DNA from: Bog-105 sp965277435
Lineage (GTDB): Bacteria; Acidobacteriota; Terriglobia; Bryobacterales; Bryobacteraceae
Direction: 5' to 3'
Length of the DNA: 64,000 bases
NCBI GenBank assembly: GCA_965277435.1
Contig: OZ255821.1
Location: forward strand, 5,952,001-6,016,000
Part shown: piece after piece, positions 34,503 through 44,572 of the stretch
How positions within the stretch are numbered: position 1 is the stretch's first letter
How the letters are laid out: each line of letters starts with the position of its first letter
Translations under genes and position numbers: made by a program
The notes under the pieces: generated by a model
Databases searched by the model: none
What the model saw: only the letters and a program-made list of their open reading frames with translations
What the model was told of the DNA's origin: nothing

Positions 34503-36509
34503 ATGTTTGGTCGTGAATCTAGATCCGTTTTGGTGTTAGGGGCAGCCAGCGCGGTGCTCTGTTTCGGTCAGGTAAATGTACTTACCTATCACAATGACAA
34601 CGCCCGTACGGGGCAGAATGTGGCGGAGACCATTTTGACGCCCGCCACCGTGAATGCGACAGGCTTTGGCAAGCTGTTTAGTTTTCCCATGGACGGGAAA
34701 GTAGATGCGCAGCCTTTGTATGTTTCGGGCGTCGTGATTCCGGGACAAGGAACATACAACGTGGTGTACGCGGCGAGCGAGCATGACAGCGTGTATGCGT
34801 TCGATGCTAATAGCGGCAAGCCGTTCTGGCAGGTCTCGCTATTGGGCGCGGGCGAGACCACGTCAGACATCCGGAACTGCGGCCAGGTGGCTCCGGAGAT
34901 CGGCGTGACAGCAACACCGGTGATCGATTTGAGCGCGGGTCCGCACGGCACGATTTACCTGGTAGCCATGAGCAAGGATTTGGGCGGCAACTACTATCAG
35001 CGACTCCATGCGCTCGACATTACGACGGGTACTGAGGAGTTCAACGGACCCACGACCGTGCAGGCCAGCTATCCCGGCTCTGGCGCGAACAGCAGCAACG
35101 GGCAGGTGATTTTCGACGCGAAGCAATACAAAGACCGGGCGGGATTGTTGTTGCTCAACGGCGTGGTGTACACCAGCTGGGGTTCGCATTGCGATATCCA
35201 ACCGTATACCGGCTGGATTATCGGTTACGACGAGGGTACTCTGCGGCAGACGAGCGTCTTCAATTTTGATCCCAATGGAACTGAAGGAGCTTTGTGGAAC
35301 AGCGGCGGTGGGCCGGCCGCCGATGCGCAGGGAAACATCTTTGCGGCGGTGGCCAACGGGACCTTCGATACCGTGCTGACCGCGCAAGGATTTCCGTCAA
35401 GCGGCGACTACGGCAATGCTTTCGTGAAATTAACGCCGCAAAATGGGAGCTTGAGCCCGGCCGATTATTGGACCATGTCGAACTCGAACACCGAATCGGC
35501 CAGCGACACGGATCTGGGTTCGGGAAGCGTAGTGCTGTTGCCGGATGAAACAGACAGCAGCGGAACTGTGCGGCACCTGGCTGTCGGGGCAGGTAAAGAT
35601 TCGAACCTTTACGTCATTGACCGGGACAACATGGGCAAATATGATCCGACAGCGAATGCCACGATTTACCAGCAGTTGAGCGGCGCGCTGCCGGGCGGGA
35701 TCTTTTCTAATCCGGCGTATTTCAACGGCAACGTGTACTTTGGCCCAGTTGGCAGTGCGATCTACGACTTCCAGATTAGTAGCGCGAAGCTCAGCATGGT
35801 TTCGGCCACCGGCAATCTCTTCGGTTATCCGGGCGCAACGCCCAGCATCTCGGCGCAGGGGACTATCAACGGAATTCTGTGGGCTGTCGAGAACAGTAAT
35901 CCGGCGGTCCTGCACGCTTACGATGCCACCGACTTAGGCGTGGAGTATTACAACAGCTCGCAAGCGGCTTCGGCGCGCGATCAGTTTGGCCCGGGCAACA
36001 AGTACATCACGCCCACGATCGCGGGAGGCCAGGTCTTCGTAGGTACGACTACCGGCGTAACTGCGTTTTCCATTCTTCCGAAACCGGTGCTGCCAAATGG
36101 CCAGTACCTGGTGATCAACCAGCTTAGTAACTTGGTGCTTGATGACCCGGCGTTTGAAACCGCATACGGGACGCTGGTAATCGAGTTTCTGTTAAATTAC
36201 GGGGCGAACCAGGAGTGGACATTCACCTCGAACGGAAGCGGCTTTTACACGATTACCAATACGGCCAACGGACTGTTGCTGGCCTATCCAGGCGGTTCGA
36301 TGGGACCGGGCGCGCCCCTGTTGCAGGAAACGGCAGATGGCACGGATGCGCAGTTGTGGTCGCTAACGGTTTCGGGTTCTGGTTACGTCATCCGGAACAA
36401 GGCGAGCGGGCTGGTGATAGACGACACCAACTGGAGCTTTCAACCTTGGACTGGAATGCAGCTGTGGCGCCCTTTGGGGAACAGTAATCAAGCGTGGCTC
36501 TTGCAATGA
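34503..36509 (+). CDS. Exported PQQ-like beta-propeller with C-terminal ricin-type lectin domain
   Basis: 668 residues with a signal peptide (SVLVLGAASAVLCFGQV). The propeller at about 25-525 has blades like VVYAASEHDSVYAFDANSGK and TPVIDLSAGPHGTIYLVAM. The last 135 residues form a ricin-type beta-trefoil with repeated QxW-type ends (NGQYLVINQLSNLVLDD, NQEWTFTSNGSGFYTI, DAQLWSLTVSGSGYVI, NQAWLLQ). Suggests an extracellular carbohydrate-binding role; enzyme activity is not evident. Strong ribosome-binding site (TTAGGGAGACGC). Confidence 0.82.
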   Translation: MFGRESRSVLVLGAASAVLCFGQVNVLTYHNDNARTGQNVAETILTPATVNATGFGKLFSFPMDGKVDAQPLYVSGVVIPGQGTYNVVYAASEHDSVYAFDANSGKPFWQVSLLGAGETTSDIRNCGQVAPEIGVTATPVIDLSAGPHGTIYLVAMSKDLGGNYYQRLHALDITTGTEEFNGPTTVQASYPGSGANSSNGQVIFDAKQYKDRAGLLLLNGVVYTSWGSHCDIQPYTGWIIGYDEGTLRQTSVFNFDPNGTEGALWNSGGGPAADAQGNIFAAVANGTFDTVLTAQGFPSSGDYGNAFVKLTPQNGSLSPADYWTMSNSNTESASDTDLGSGSVVLLPDETDSSGTVRHLAVGAGKDSNLYVIDRDNMGKYDPTANATIYQQLSGALPGGIFSNPAYFNGNVYFGPVGSAIYDFQISSAKLSMVSATGNLFGYPGATPSISAQGTINGILWAVENSNPAVLHAYDATDLGVEYYNSSQAASARDQFGPGNKYITPTIAGGQVFVGTTTGVTAFSILPKPVLPNGQYLVINQLSNLVLDDPAFETAYGTLVIEFLLNYGANQEWTFTSNGSGFYTITNTANGLLLAYPGGSMGPGAPLLQETADGTDAQLWSLTVSGSGYVIRNKASGLVIDDTNWSFQPWTGMQLWRPLGNSNQAWLLQ

Positions 36510-37492
36510 TTAGCCGACCTGCAAAATAATTTTGCCGATATTCTCGCCGCTTTCCATGCGGGCGTGAGCGCGGGCTGAGTCCTCCAACGGGAAAGTGGTA
36601 TCGACGATCGGCCGAATGATGTTCTTTGGCGGAAGAAGCGGCCACACGTCGGTGAGAAGACGTTTGGCCACCTCTCCCTTCTGTTGCGGAGTGCGGACGC
36701 GCATCGTGGACGCCATAATGCGCGCGCGTTTCCGCATCAGGTGACTGAGATTCAGTTCGGTAAGGGCGCCTCCCTGTGTCGAGACGATCGTGATACGCCC
36801 GTCAGACGCCAGAGCGTCGAGATTGCGGGCCAGGTAAGGGCCGCCGACTAGATCGAGGACAACGTCTACGCCGCGCTGCTTTGTGAAGGCTTTGGTTTGG
36901 GCGACAAAGTCACTCTCGCGATAGTTAATCGCATGCGCTGCGCCGAAGCGAAGACAGGCGGTGCATTTCTCCGGGCTGCCGGCAGTGGCGATAGCCTGTG
37001 CATGCCAGGCGTTTGCCACCATAACGGCGATGCTGCCGATACCGCTCGTGCCACCGTGTACAAGCACCGTTTCGCCAGCCTGTAGCGCAGCACGTGTAAT
37101 GAGATTGTCGTATACGGTGAACATGTTTTCGGGCAGGGTGGCCGCCTCAATAACGCTCCAGTTTCTGGAACCGGGAGAACCTGCAGTGCCGGTACTGCGC
37201 AATATTCGGCATAGCCGCCGCCTGACAAAATAGCGCAGACGCGCTGGCCGGGCTCGAACGAAGTGACATCGCCGGCTACCGAATCGACGATCCCCGCCAC
37301 ATCGAGACCCGGGATTTCGGAAGCTCCCGGAGGCGGTGGATATTTGCCCTGCCGCTGTTGAGTATCCGCGCGGGCAACGCCGGCCGCTTTCACGCGAATG
37401 ACGATTTCGCCCGGCTGCGGCGCGGGCCGCGGGCGTTCGACCAGTTTGAGTACCTCTGGTCCGCCGAAAGAAGAAATTTCGATAGCTAGCAT
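36510..37492 (-). pseudogene. NAD(P)H:quinone oxidoreductase (MDR family), frameshifted
   Basis: From ATG 37492 the frame gives the PIG3/QOR-type N-terminus (AIEISSFGGPEVLKLVERP, GVARADTQQRQGKYPPPPG, IPGLDVAGIVDSV, GGGYAEYCAVPALQVLPVP) and shifts at about 37158-37168 (CCAGAAACTGG). The remainder is in the next frame: WSVIEAATLPENMFTVYDNL, TVLVHGGTSGIGSIAVMVAN (cofactor motif), VVLDLVGGPYLARNLDAL and the stop at 36510. One missing base would explain it. Otherwise complete, about 327 residues, so mutation and sequencing error are both possible. Confidence 0.85.
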
Positions 37493-37549
37493 AACCGTAT
37501 TTTGGGGCCCGACCGATTTCGCGTACAATATTCGGCGACGGAGCGGCGA

Positions 37550-38176
37550 GTGATTAAGATTATTACGATCGAGCGCGAGTACGGAAGCGGTGCGGCGGTA
37601 ATCGCGAAAAAATTGGCGGATCAATTAGGGTGGGAGCTCTGGGACCAGAAGATTACCCAGGAAATCGCCAAGCGACTGAAGTGCGATGTGAAAAGCGTAG
37701 AACAACGGGAAGAGAAGCCCGATTCGACTTTTTACCGGTTAATGAAGGTCTTCATGCGAGGCAGTTACGAGGAGCGTTTCGCCGGGACTGGAACCGAGAT
37801 GCTCGATTCGGAGAGTCTTTCGAACCTGTTCGAGGCCGTTATTAAAGACCTGGGAGACCGGGGACCTTGTGTCATTGTCGGGCGGGCTGCGCCATGGTTT
37901 TTGCGGGAGCATACCAACAATATGGGACTGTTCATTTATGCGCCGCATGAAGAGAAAATGCGCCGCCTGCAGGCTGCCGGGAAAACCGTCCAGGAGGCCG
38001 AGGAGCAACTGGAACGCATGGACAGCGACCGCGCCGCTTTTGTAAAACGCTACTACAACAAGGTGTGGCCGCAGCGCGACCTATATCACCTGATGATCAA
38101 CTCGATCATCGGGGATGACGCTGTGATTGAATTAGTGCTGCGAGAGATGGAGATCTTAAATACGCGAAACGGGTGA
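37550..38176 (+). CDS. Cytidylate-kinase-like P-loop protein
   Basis: 208 residues from GTG 37550; an in-frame start at 37502 would overlap the divergent promoter region. IITIEREYGSGAAVIAKKLA is the variant P-loop of the cytidylate-kinase-like family, followed by LGWELWDQKITQEIAKRL, VIVGRAAPWFLREH and VKRYYNKVWPQRDLYHLMIN. Phosphate acceptor unknown; members are widespread in Acidobacteriota and Deltaproteobacteria. Confidence 0.8.
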   Translation: MIKIITIEREYGSGAAVIAKKLADQLGWELWDQKITQEIAKRLKCDVKSVEQREEKPDSTFYRLMKVFMRGSYEERFAGTGTEMLDSESLSNLFEAVIKDLGDRGPCVIVGRAAPWFLREHTNNMGLFIYAPHEEKMRRLQAAGKTVQEAEEQLERMDSDRAAFVKRYYNKVWPQRDLYHLMINSIIGDDAVIELVLREMEILNTRNG

Positions 38177-38199
38177 ATAGCGGGGGCGACTTCCTACAC

Positions 38200-38337
38200 T
38201 TACTTCTTCTGATCTTCTTTCTCTTTTAGGTCTTCTTCGACAGTTTCACGGTCGCCTTCGGCCTGAGAAGGCACAGGCCTTTCTTCGTCCGCCAGATCTT
38301 TATCCGGCTGACTGTCTTTGTTCTTCGGATCGCTCAT
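38200..38337 (-). CDS. Small highly charged protein (45 residues)
   Basis: ATG at 38337 to TAA at 38200-38202: MSDPKNKDSQPDKDLADEER, then PVPSQAEGDRETVEEDL and KEKEDQKK. About half the residues are charged and there are no aromatics, so it would be disordered. Tandem A-rich lysine/glutamate codons could arise by chance, and the ribosome-binding site (ACAGGT) is weak. It lies downstream of galM on the same strand and converges with the kinase-like gene. Confidence 0.45.
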   Translation of the reverse strand: MSDPKNKDSQPDKDLADEERPVPSQAEGDRETVEEDLKEKEDQKK

Positions 38338-38607
38338 ACCTGTAGAGTCGCACAGGGCACGGCTGCGCGCCGCCATTCAGCAAAGGAACTCACCTGCCTT
38401 TCGGGCGGGGCGCTTGATCCGGGCCCGTTGTGCGCGTGCTCCTCAAAAGCAAGCACAGGCCGCGATGCCGCGCCACCAGACGAAAGAGGAACTTCGGCGG
38501 ACTTGGGCCTAGCGCACAGCCGGTTTGGGGCGTCGTGCGCGATTTCACGAGAGGGCGAGTCAGTTGTGCGCGCGAGTTTCTTAGAAGTGCGGATCGGGCA
38601 TCCTGTT

Positions 38608-39663
38608 TCAATCGGTGCGCAGGCGGAATATGGTGGTAGCGCGAAACTGCTGACCGGGCTCTAGTTGGGTCGACGGGAATTGCGGTTGATTGGGTGAATC
38701 GGGAAAGTGCTGCGTCTCAAAGCACATGCCGGTGCGGAAGCCGTATACGGAGCCTTTTCCTTCTACTGAACCATCGAGATGATTGCCGGTGTAGAACTGC
38801 ATGCCGGGTTGCGTGGTGAGAACATCGAGAACGCGCCCTGATTCTGGATCGAGCGCTCGCGCAGCCAGAACGGGGGCGTCGCCGTTGCGATTCAAAACAT
38901 AGTTATGATCGTAGCCCGCGCCTAGCTTCAGCTGCTCGTCCGGCTCGTTGATGCGGCTGCCAATCACGGTCGGCTGGCGAAAGTCGAAAGGCGTATTGTC
39001 AACCGATCGCAGTTCCCCGGTCGGAATGAGATGGGCGTTGACTGGCGTGAACTGGTCGGCGTGTATTGTCACGACGCTGTCCAGAATTTTGTGGGAACCA
39101 GCGCCGCGCAGATCGAAGTACGAGTGGTTGGTTAGATTTAGAACGGTCGCTTTATCGGTGGCGGCTTGATAATCGAGGTGTAATTCATCGTCAGGAGTTA
39201 AGGTGTAGCGGACTTTGACCTGCAAATTGCCCGGATAGCCCTCCTCGCCATCGGCACTCAGATATTCGAGTTCCAGCGCGGGCTCGTCACCCGAAACTTC
39301 GTGCGCGCGCCACAATACCTTGTCGAAACCCCGGGTTCCGCCATGCAGAGAGTTCTCGCCATTGTTGCGCGCAAGCGTATAAGTCTGCCCGTCGAGACTG
39401 AACTGAGCGTGGGCGATCCGGTTCGCATAACGGCCTACTAGCGCTCCAAAAAACGGGTTCTTGTGGAGATACTCATCGAGTGTTTCGAAGCCCAGCACGA
39501 TGTCCGCGAATTGTCCCAGCCGATCGGGAGTTTTGAGGCTGATAAGGCGTCCACCATAAGTGGTTATTTTAGCTTCGATGCCATGCTGGTTGCGCAGTGT
39601 ATATAGGTCGACGGGTTTGCCCGACGGGAGTTTTCCCCATGCCTCTTTGGTGATCACGCTCAT
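38608..39663 (-). CDS. galM: Aldose 1-epimerase (galactose mutarotase)
   Basis: 351 residues. Family motifs: VDLYTLRNQHGIEAKITTYG, GALVGRYANRIAHAQFSLDG, NNGENSLHGGTRGFDKVLW, LNLTNHSYFDLRG (catalytic His) and FYTGNHLDGSVEGKG, with the late Glu in GMCFETQHFPDSPNQP. Interconverts alpha and beta anomers of hexoses. No signal peptide evident. No sugar kinase nearby. Confidence 0.95.
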   Translation of the reverse strand: MSVITKEAWGKLPSGKPVDLYTLRNQHGIEAKITTYGGRLISLKTPDRLGQFADIVLGFETLDEYLHKNPFFGALVGRYANRIAHAQFSLDGQTYTLARNNGENSLHGGTRGFDKVLWRAHEVSGDEPALELEYLSADGEEGYPGNLQVKVRYTLTPDDELHLDYQAATDKATVLNLTNHSYFDLRGAGSHKILDSVVTIHADQFTPVNAHLIPTGELRSVDNTPFDFRQPTVIGSRINEPDEQLKLGAGYDHNYVLNRNGDAPVLAARALDPESGRVLDVLTTQPGMQFYTGNHLDGSVEGKGSVYGFRTGMCFETQHFPDSPNQPQFPSTQLEPGQQFRATTIFRLRTD

Positions 39664-39716
39664 GTATTGTATGAATTCCTGCCCGGAGACAAAAGTAGCA
39701 AACTACCCCTCTTGAT

Positions 39717-41756
39717 ATGAATAACTCCCGCCAGCCAGCGCCGGCAGCGCTCATATCCGTGGTTATTTTTTTGAGCGCGTTTCTGCTTTTTGCTCTAGAG
39801 CCGCTGGTAGCCCGGCGCATCCTGCCATGGTTTGGCGGATCGTCGGCGGTATGGTCTATCTGCCTGGTTTTTTATCAGACGGCGCTGCTGGCGGGCTATC
39901 TCTATGCACGGCTGTTGACGCGTTATTTGTCTTACCGATGGCAAGCCTATGCGCACCTTAGCCTGCTGACGGCATCGCTAGTGCTGCTTCCCATCGGTCC
40001 GGGGAATCGCTGGAAACCATTTGCGGTTGACCATCCGGCGTTGCTGATCATCTGGATGTTAGCGGCCACCATCGGTCTGCCGTTTCTAACACTATCGGCC
40101 ACCAGCCCTTTGCTGCAGGCCTGGCTGGCGCGTAGCGGATCGCGCACCCCGTACCGGATGTTTGCGGTATCGAATTTTGCTTCGCTCGCGGCGCTGCTGG
40201 TGTACCCGACAATCGTGGAACCATGGCTTGGAACTCGCTGGCAGAGCGTGGCCTGGTCCGTGGTCTTTGCGGTGTTTGCTTTGCTCTGCGGGTGGGTGGC
40301 CTGGTGGAGCAGGCGCAGCAACCGAGACGTTGCAGAGGATCAAGATGAATCAGGACGAACCGCCAACTTGCGAAAGGCAGAATGGTTCGCGCTGGCCGCT
40401 TACGGGTCGATGCTGCTGCTCGCGATCACCAACCACATAGACGAAAATGTGGCTGCGGTTCCCTTTCTTTGGGTCCTTCCGCTGGCTATTTATCTGTTGA
40501 GTTTTGTCCTGACTTTCGGATCGTGGAATATCTACCGGCGTTCGTTGTGGACCCGGCTGCTGGCCTTCACTCTGGGCACTCTGGGCTATGCGATTTACAA
40601 CATCAACTCGGTGGAAGCGATCCAGGTGAGCTTACCGATTTTTCTCGCGGGATTGTTCGTGTGCTGTTTGTTTTGCCACGGCGAGTTGAACCGGCTTCGG
40701 CCTCCGCCCCGGGAGTTGACGAGTTTCTATCTGTTTATCGCGGCAGGCGGAGCAGCTGGAGCAATCTTCATTGGGCTACTGGCGCCCCTCGTATTCGATG
40801 GTGTTTACGAGCTGCCGTTGGCGCTCGTCTTTACAGCTTTGCTCGCCTGGCTGCTGATCTGGCGCGAGCGTATCTGGGCGCTCCGGTTGCTGTGGGGCGG
40901 TGTTACGGCTTGCATGGTCGTCGTTGCGGTGACGAACGTTCAGGCCTATCACGCGAATGCGCTCTCGCTCCGGCGCAGTTTCTATGGATCGCTGCGTGTG
41001 ACCCAGACCCCGCACGCCGGACTCGATCAGGAAAGAATCCTGTATCACGGAACCATCGAACATGGCTCCGAGTTTGTCCTGCCGCCCAGACAGAGCCGGC
41101 CAACAACTTACTACGGACCTGACTCGGGTATCGGGATCTTGCTGCGCGAGTGTTATAGCGGACCGAAGCGCATAGGAGTGGTCGGTCTCGGCACCGGTAC
41201 CCTTGCCGCTTACGGACGCGCGGGTGATGAGATCCACTACTTCGAAATTAATCCGCAAGTCTCGGACTTAGCGAACGCGCTGTTCTTCTATTTGCGAGAT
41301 ACACCGGCGCACGTGAACATCACCATCGGAGACGGGCGACTGGCGCTCGAGCGCGAAACCGGGCCGCCCTACGACGTCCTGGTACTCGATGCTTTTTCGG
41401 GCGATGCAATACCAGTCCATCTGTTGACTAGGGAAGCGATGAATTCATACCGGCGGCGTTTGAAGAGTGATGGCGCAATCGCGTTCCACGTGTCGAACGA
41501 TTTTCTCGATCTGGGGCCAGTGGTGGCGCAGCTCGCGAACGATGCCGGATACCGGTCCGTGATGGTGCATAATCACCGGGATGACGACGGGGCGATTTTG
41601 CCGGCCGACTGGGTATTGGTGACAAACAATCCGGAGGTGCTGGAGAATGCCGCCATACGGATCCATTCGAGGCCAATCAACGAGGAGCGTGGAGTGCGTG
41701 TCTGGACAGATGACTACAACAATCTATTTCAAGCGCTCAAGAAACCCACCCTGTGA
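39717..41756 (+). CDS. Fused multispanning membrane/spermidine-synthase-like protein
   Basis: 679 residues. About eleven or twelve membrane helices in residues 10-410 (SVVIFLSAFLLFALEPLVAR, WSICLVFYQTALLAGYLYAR), then a soluble SpeE-like fold: IGVVGLGTGTLAAYGRAGD (SAM/dcSAM loop), IHYFEINPQVSDLA and YDVLVLDAFSGDAIPVHLL. Such fusions are common in environmental bacteria; the reaction is unknown and polyamine synthesis is unproven. Divergent from galM (53-bp spacer). Confidence 0.85.
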   Translation: MNNSRQPAPAALISVVIFLSAFLLFALEPLVARRILPWFGGSSAVWSICLVFYQTALLAGYLYARLLTRYLSYRWQAYAHLSLLTASLVLLPIGPGNRWKPFAVDHPALLIIWMLAATIGLPFLTLSATSPLLQAWLARSGSRTPYRMFAVSNFASLAALLVYPTIVEPWLGTRWQSVAWSVVFAVFALLCGWVAWWSRRSNRDVAEDQDESGRTANLRKAEWFALAAYGSMLLLAITNHIDENVAAVPFLWVLPLAIYLLSFVLTFGSWNIYRRSLWTRLLAFTLGTLGYAIYNINSVEAIQVSLPIFLAGLFVCCLFCHGELNRLRPPPRELTSFYLFIAAGGAAGAIFIGLLAPLVFDGVYELPLALVFTALLAWLLIWRERIWALRLLWGGVTACMVVVAVTNVQAYHANALSLRRSFYGSLRVTQTPHAGLDQERILYHGTIEHGSEFVLPPRQSRPTTYYGPDSGIGILLRECYSGPKRIGVVGLGTGTLAAYGRAGDEIHYFEINPQVSDLANALFFYLRDTPAHVNITIGDGRLALERETGPPYDVLVLDAFSGDAIPVHLLTREAMNSYRRRLKSDGAIAFHVSNDFLDLGPVVAQLANDAGYRSVMVHNHRDDDGAILPADWVLVTNNPEVLENAAIRIHSRPINEERGVRVWTDDYNNLFQALKKPTL

Positions 41757-41856
41757 GCGTTTAACTCCCTGTTGCCCCGATCTCTGATCGCCGCGCCTTG
41801 CCTGGACTTCGGTTATCTTTGTAGTATTCAGCTTGACTAGAAAGGACGGTGCCCAC

Positions 41857-42330
41857 ATGGCGACCTCGTTCGAACTTAATGGGCAGACCAAGTCTGTCGA
41901 CGTGGATGCGCAAACCCCTCTGTTGTGGGTGTTGCGCGACACGCTCAATCTTACCGGCACCAAATACGGCTGCGGTATTGCGGCTTGTGGAGCTTGCACG
42001 GTGCATATCGACGGCGAGCCCGCCCGCTCCTGCGTGTATCCGGTCTCAGCGGTCGCCGGCAAGAAGATCACCACCATCGAGGGTCTTTCGCAAAATCGCT
42101 CTCATCCTATCCAGCAAGCCTGGATCGCCGAGCAGGTCCCGCAATGCGGGTACTGTCAATCCGGCCAGATCATGACCGCTGTCGCATTTCTGAAAAAACA
42201 CCCGCACCCGTCTGCGGCCGATGTCGACGAAGCCATGTCCAATAACATTTGCCGTTGCGGCACCGCTCTGCGCATCCGCCGCGCCGTCCTGCGAGCTGCT
42301 ACGACCCAGACTGCCGGGGGTGAACTGTGA
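41857..42330 (+). CDS. (2Fe-2S) subunit of xanthine-oxidase-family hydroxylase (IorA-like)
   Basis: 157 residues from ATG 41857 (the in-frame upstream TTG at 41833 is less likely). Plant-type ferredoxin site KYGCGIAACGACTVHIDG, then Cys in RSCVYPVSAV, and the second [2Fe-2S] site CGYCQSGQIM with NICRCGTALRIRRAV. Passes electrons from the molybdenum subunit encoded next; the two genes overlap by 4 bp. Lengths and order match isoquinoline 1-oxidoreductase/aldehyde oxidase alpha and beta subunits; no FAD subunit is present. Confidence 0.93.
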   Translation: MATSFELNGQTKSVDVDAQTPLLWVLRDTLNLTGTKYGCGIAACGACTVHIDGEPARSCVYPVSAVAGKKITTIEGLSQNRSHPIQQAWIAEQVPQCGYCQSGQIMTAVAFLKKHPHPSAADVDEAMSNNICRCGTALRIRRAVLRAATTQTAGGEL

Positions 42331-44540
42331 GCACTACGGTCAACGCGTTAAGCCGCCGCACCCTCCTTAAACAATCCGCGCAGGCCGCCGGCGCCGCCAC
42401 TGCCGCGCTCATCATTGGGTTTGAAGTTCCTGCTGTTGCTAAAGCGGCTCCCGAAACCAAGGCCGTCAATCCGTTTCAAGCTTGGATACGGCTCGATGCT
42501 AACGGCATCGTTACGCTGGCTTGTTCGAAATCCGAAATGGGCCAGGGCATTTCGACGGCCCTCCCGATGATTTTGGCCGATGAGCTCGGCGTTGAGTGGA
42601 AGAACGTGCGCGTCGAACAAGCGCTTACGAACGCCGCTGTTTTCGGAGATCAAGGGACCGGTGGCAGCGGCAGCGTGGCGGGCATGTGGATGCCTCTGCG
42701 CCAAGCCGGGGCGGCCGCGCGCATCATGCTCGTTTCCGCCGCCGCACAACGCTGGCAAGTCGCGCCGGAGACTTGCACCGTTTTAGGCGGGGCGGTTCAC
42801 CATGGCAGCCAGTCTGTCGCGTACGGCGACCTAGTCGCAGACGCCGCGAAACTTCCCATCCCTGACTTCTCCAAAGTCCCTCTCAAGAAGCCGGCTGAAT
42901 ACCAGCTGATCGGCAAGCCCGTTACCCGCAAAGACATTCCGTCTAAGACGGACGGCAGCGCTGTTTTCGGCCTCGATGTGCGTGTGCCTGGCATGTTGTA
43001 TGCCGTGGTCGCACGCTGCCCGGTCTTTGGCGGCAAACCGAAATCCTTCGACGCCTCCAAAATCAAAGCGATGAAAGGCGTGCATGACGTCTTCGAAATC
43101 CCGGCGGTTCCCGAGGGCGTTCACGCTTGCGGCGGCGTTGCTTTCGTGGCGGACTCGACTTACACCGCTCTGCAAGCCCGCAAGCAGCTGCAGATTGAAT
43201 GGGACAACGGTCCGCACGCCGCCGAATCGAGCGACACGCTGCGCCGCCAGTTCCGCCGACTGGTTGACTCCCAGATGAAAGTCGTGCTTAACGTGGGAGA
43301 CACGCAGGCAGCTATGGAAAAGCTGCCCGCCGCTAAAAAGGTCGAAGCCGATTACGAACTTCCGTTTCAGGCGCACGCGACTATGGAGCCGATGAACTGC
43401 ACGGTTCACATACAATCCGATTCAGCGGAAGCCTGGGCGCCGTCGCAGGGTCCCGATTGGGCGCAATCCGTGATTGCGCAAGTGAGCGGTCTGCCGCCCG
43501 AAAAAATCAAGGTTCACACCACGCAAATGGGAGGCGGCTTCGGTCGCCGTTATCAGGCCGATTTCGCCATGGAAGCCGCTCAAGTGGCCAAGAAAGTCGG
43601 AAAGCCCGTGCAACTCGTGTGGTCTCGGGAAGACGACATGACGCACGATTTTTATCGCCCGGCATCCTATCACCGCATCACCGGAGGTATCGACGAGCAG
43701 GGCAACATCGTTTCCTGGCAGCATAAGAGCACATCGACCTCTATCGCGGAATGGTGGCAGCAGAAGGCGCCGCCCGAGTCCTCCGAATTGGGTTGCACGT
43801 TGCAGATGCCCTATCTCACTCCGAATTATAAGCTCGAGTATTTGCCCGCTGCATCAGGCGTGCCGCGAGCCTGGTGGCGGTCGGTCGAAGCATCGTCGAT
43901 CGGCTTTGTGATGGAGAGTTACATGGATGAGCTCGCGCATGCCGCAGGTGTTGATCCATATCAGTTCCGCCTGCAGAAACTTGGCAATGCGCGTTTAGTC
44001 AAAAGCCCGCTCAATCCAAAAGACGTGCCGCTCGATACCGCGCGTCTGAAGGCCGTTCTTCAATTGGCCGCCACCAAGGCCGGCTGGGATCAGCCGATGC
44101 CACAGGGCCAGGGTCGCGGCATCGCCTGCCATTTTTCTTTCAACAGTTATGCCGCGGCGGTGGTTGAAGTCGCCGTCACCGGCAAAGCTGTTCTTGTATT
44201 ACGCGTGGTATCGGCTGTCGATATCGGAACGATTGTGAATCCCGCAGGTGTCACCGCGCAAGTTGAAAGCGCCATCGTCTACGGCCTGACGGCTGCTCTT
44301 AAGAGCCAGATCACTATTCAGAATGGGAGCGCGGTAGAAACCAATTTCAACAAATTCACGACGCTCTCGATGAAAGAGACTCCCGCCATCGAAGTGCACA
44401 TGGTTCCGAGCGATCTTGCGCCGACCGGGATTGGAGAGCCCGCTCTACCGCCCATTGCCCCAGCACTGGCCGGCGCGATCTTTGCCGCTACCGGCAAACG
44501 CGTTCGACGCCTGCCTATTGTTCCGGCCGATCTGGCTTGA
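42327..44540 (+). CDS. Molybdopterin-binding subunit of xanthine-oxidase-family hydroxylase (IorB-like)
   Basis: 737 residues from GTG 42327. Tat signal SRRTLLKQSAQAAGAATAAL indicates export of the folded complex to the periplasm. Molybdenum-cofactor domains: KSEMGQGISTALPMILADEL, TGGSGSVAGMW, TTQMGGGFGRRYQADFAMEA, and the C-terminal GIGEPALPPIAPALAGAIF carrying the catalytic Glu. The enzyme class hydroxylates aldehydes or N-heterocycles with water. Paired with the upstream 2Fe-2S subunit; a c-type cytochrome is the usual acceptor but none is adjacent. Confidence 0.93.
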   Translation: MSTTVNALSRRTLLKQSAQAAGAATAALIIGFEVPAVAKAAPETKAVNPFQAWIRLDANGIVTLACSKSEMGQGISTALPMILADELGVEWKNVRVEQALTNAAVFGDQGTGGSGSVAGMWMPLRQAGAAARIMLVSAAAQRWQVAPETCTVLGGAVHHGSQSVAYGDLVADAAKLPIPDFSKVPLKKPAEYQLIGKPVTRKDIPSKTDGSAVFGLDVRVPGMLYAVVARCPVFGGKPKSFDASKIKAMKGVHDVFEIPAVPEGVHACGGVAFVADSTYTALQARKQLQIEWDNGPHAAESSDTLRRQFRRLVDSQMKVVLNVGDTQAAMEKLPAAKKVEADYELPFQAHATMEPMNCTVHIQSDSAEAWAPSQGPDWAQSVIAQVSGLPPEKIKVHTTQMGGGFGRRYQADFAMEAAQVAKKVGKPVQLVWSREDDMTHDFYRPASYHRITGGIDEQGNIVSWQHKSTSTSIAEWWQQKAPPESSELGCTLQMPYLTPNYKLEYLPAASGVPRAWWRSVEASSIGFVMESYMDELAHAAGVDPYQFRLQKLGNARLVKSPLNPKDVPLDTARLKAVLQLAATKAGWDQPMPQGQGRGIACHFSFNSYAAAVVEVAVTGKAVLVLRVVSAVDIGTIVNPAGVTAQVESAIVYGLTAALKSQITIQNGSAVETNFNKFTTLSMKETPAIEVHMVPSDLAPTGIGEPALPPIAPALAGAIFAATGKRVRRLPIVPADLA

Positions 44541-44572
44541 TCGATCCGGCTTGACTGACCTGACCTAACTGG

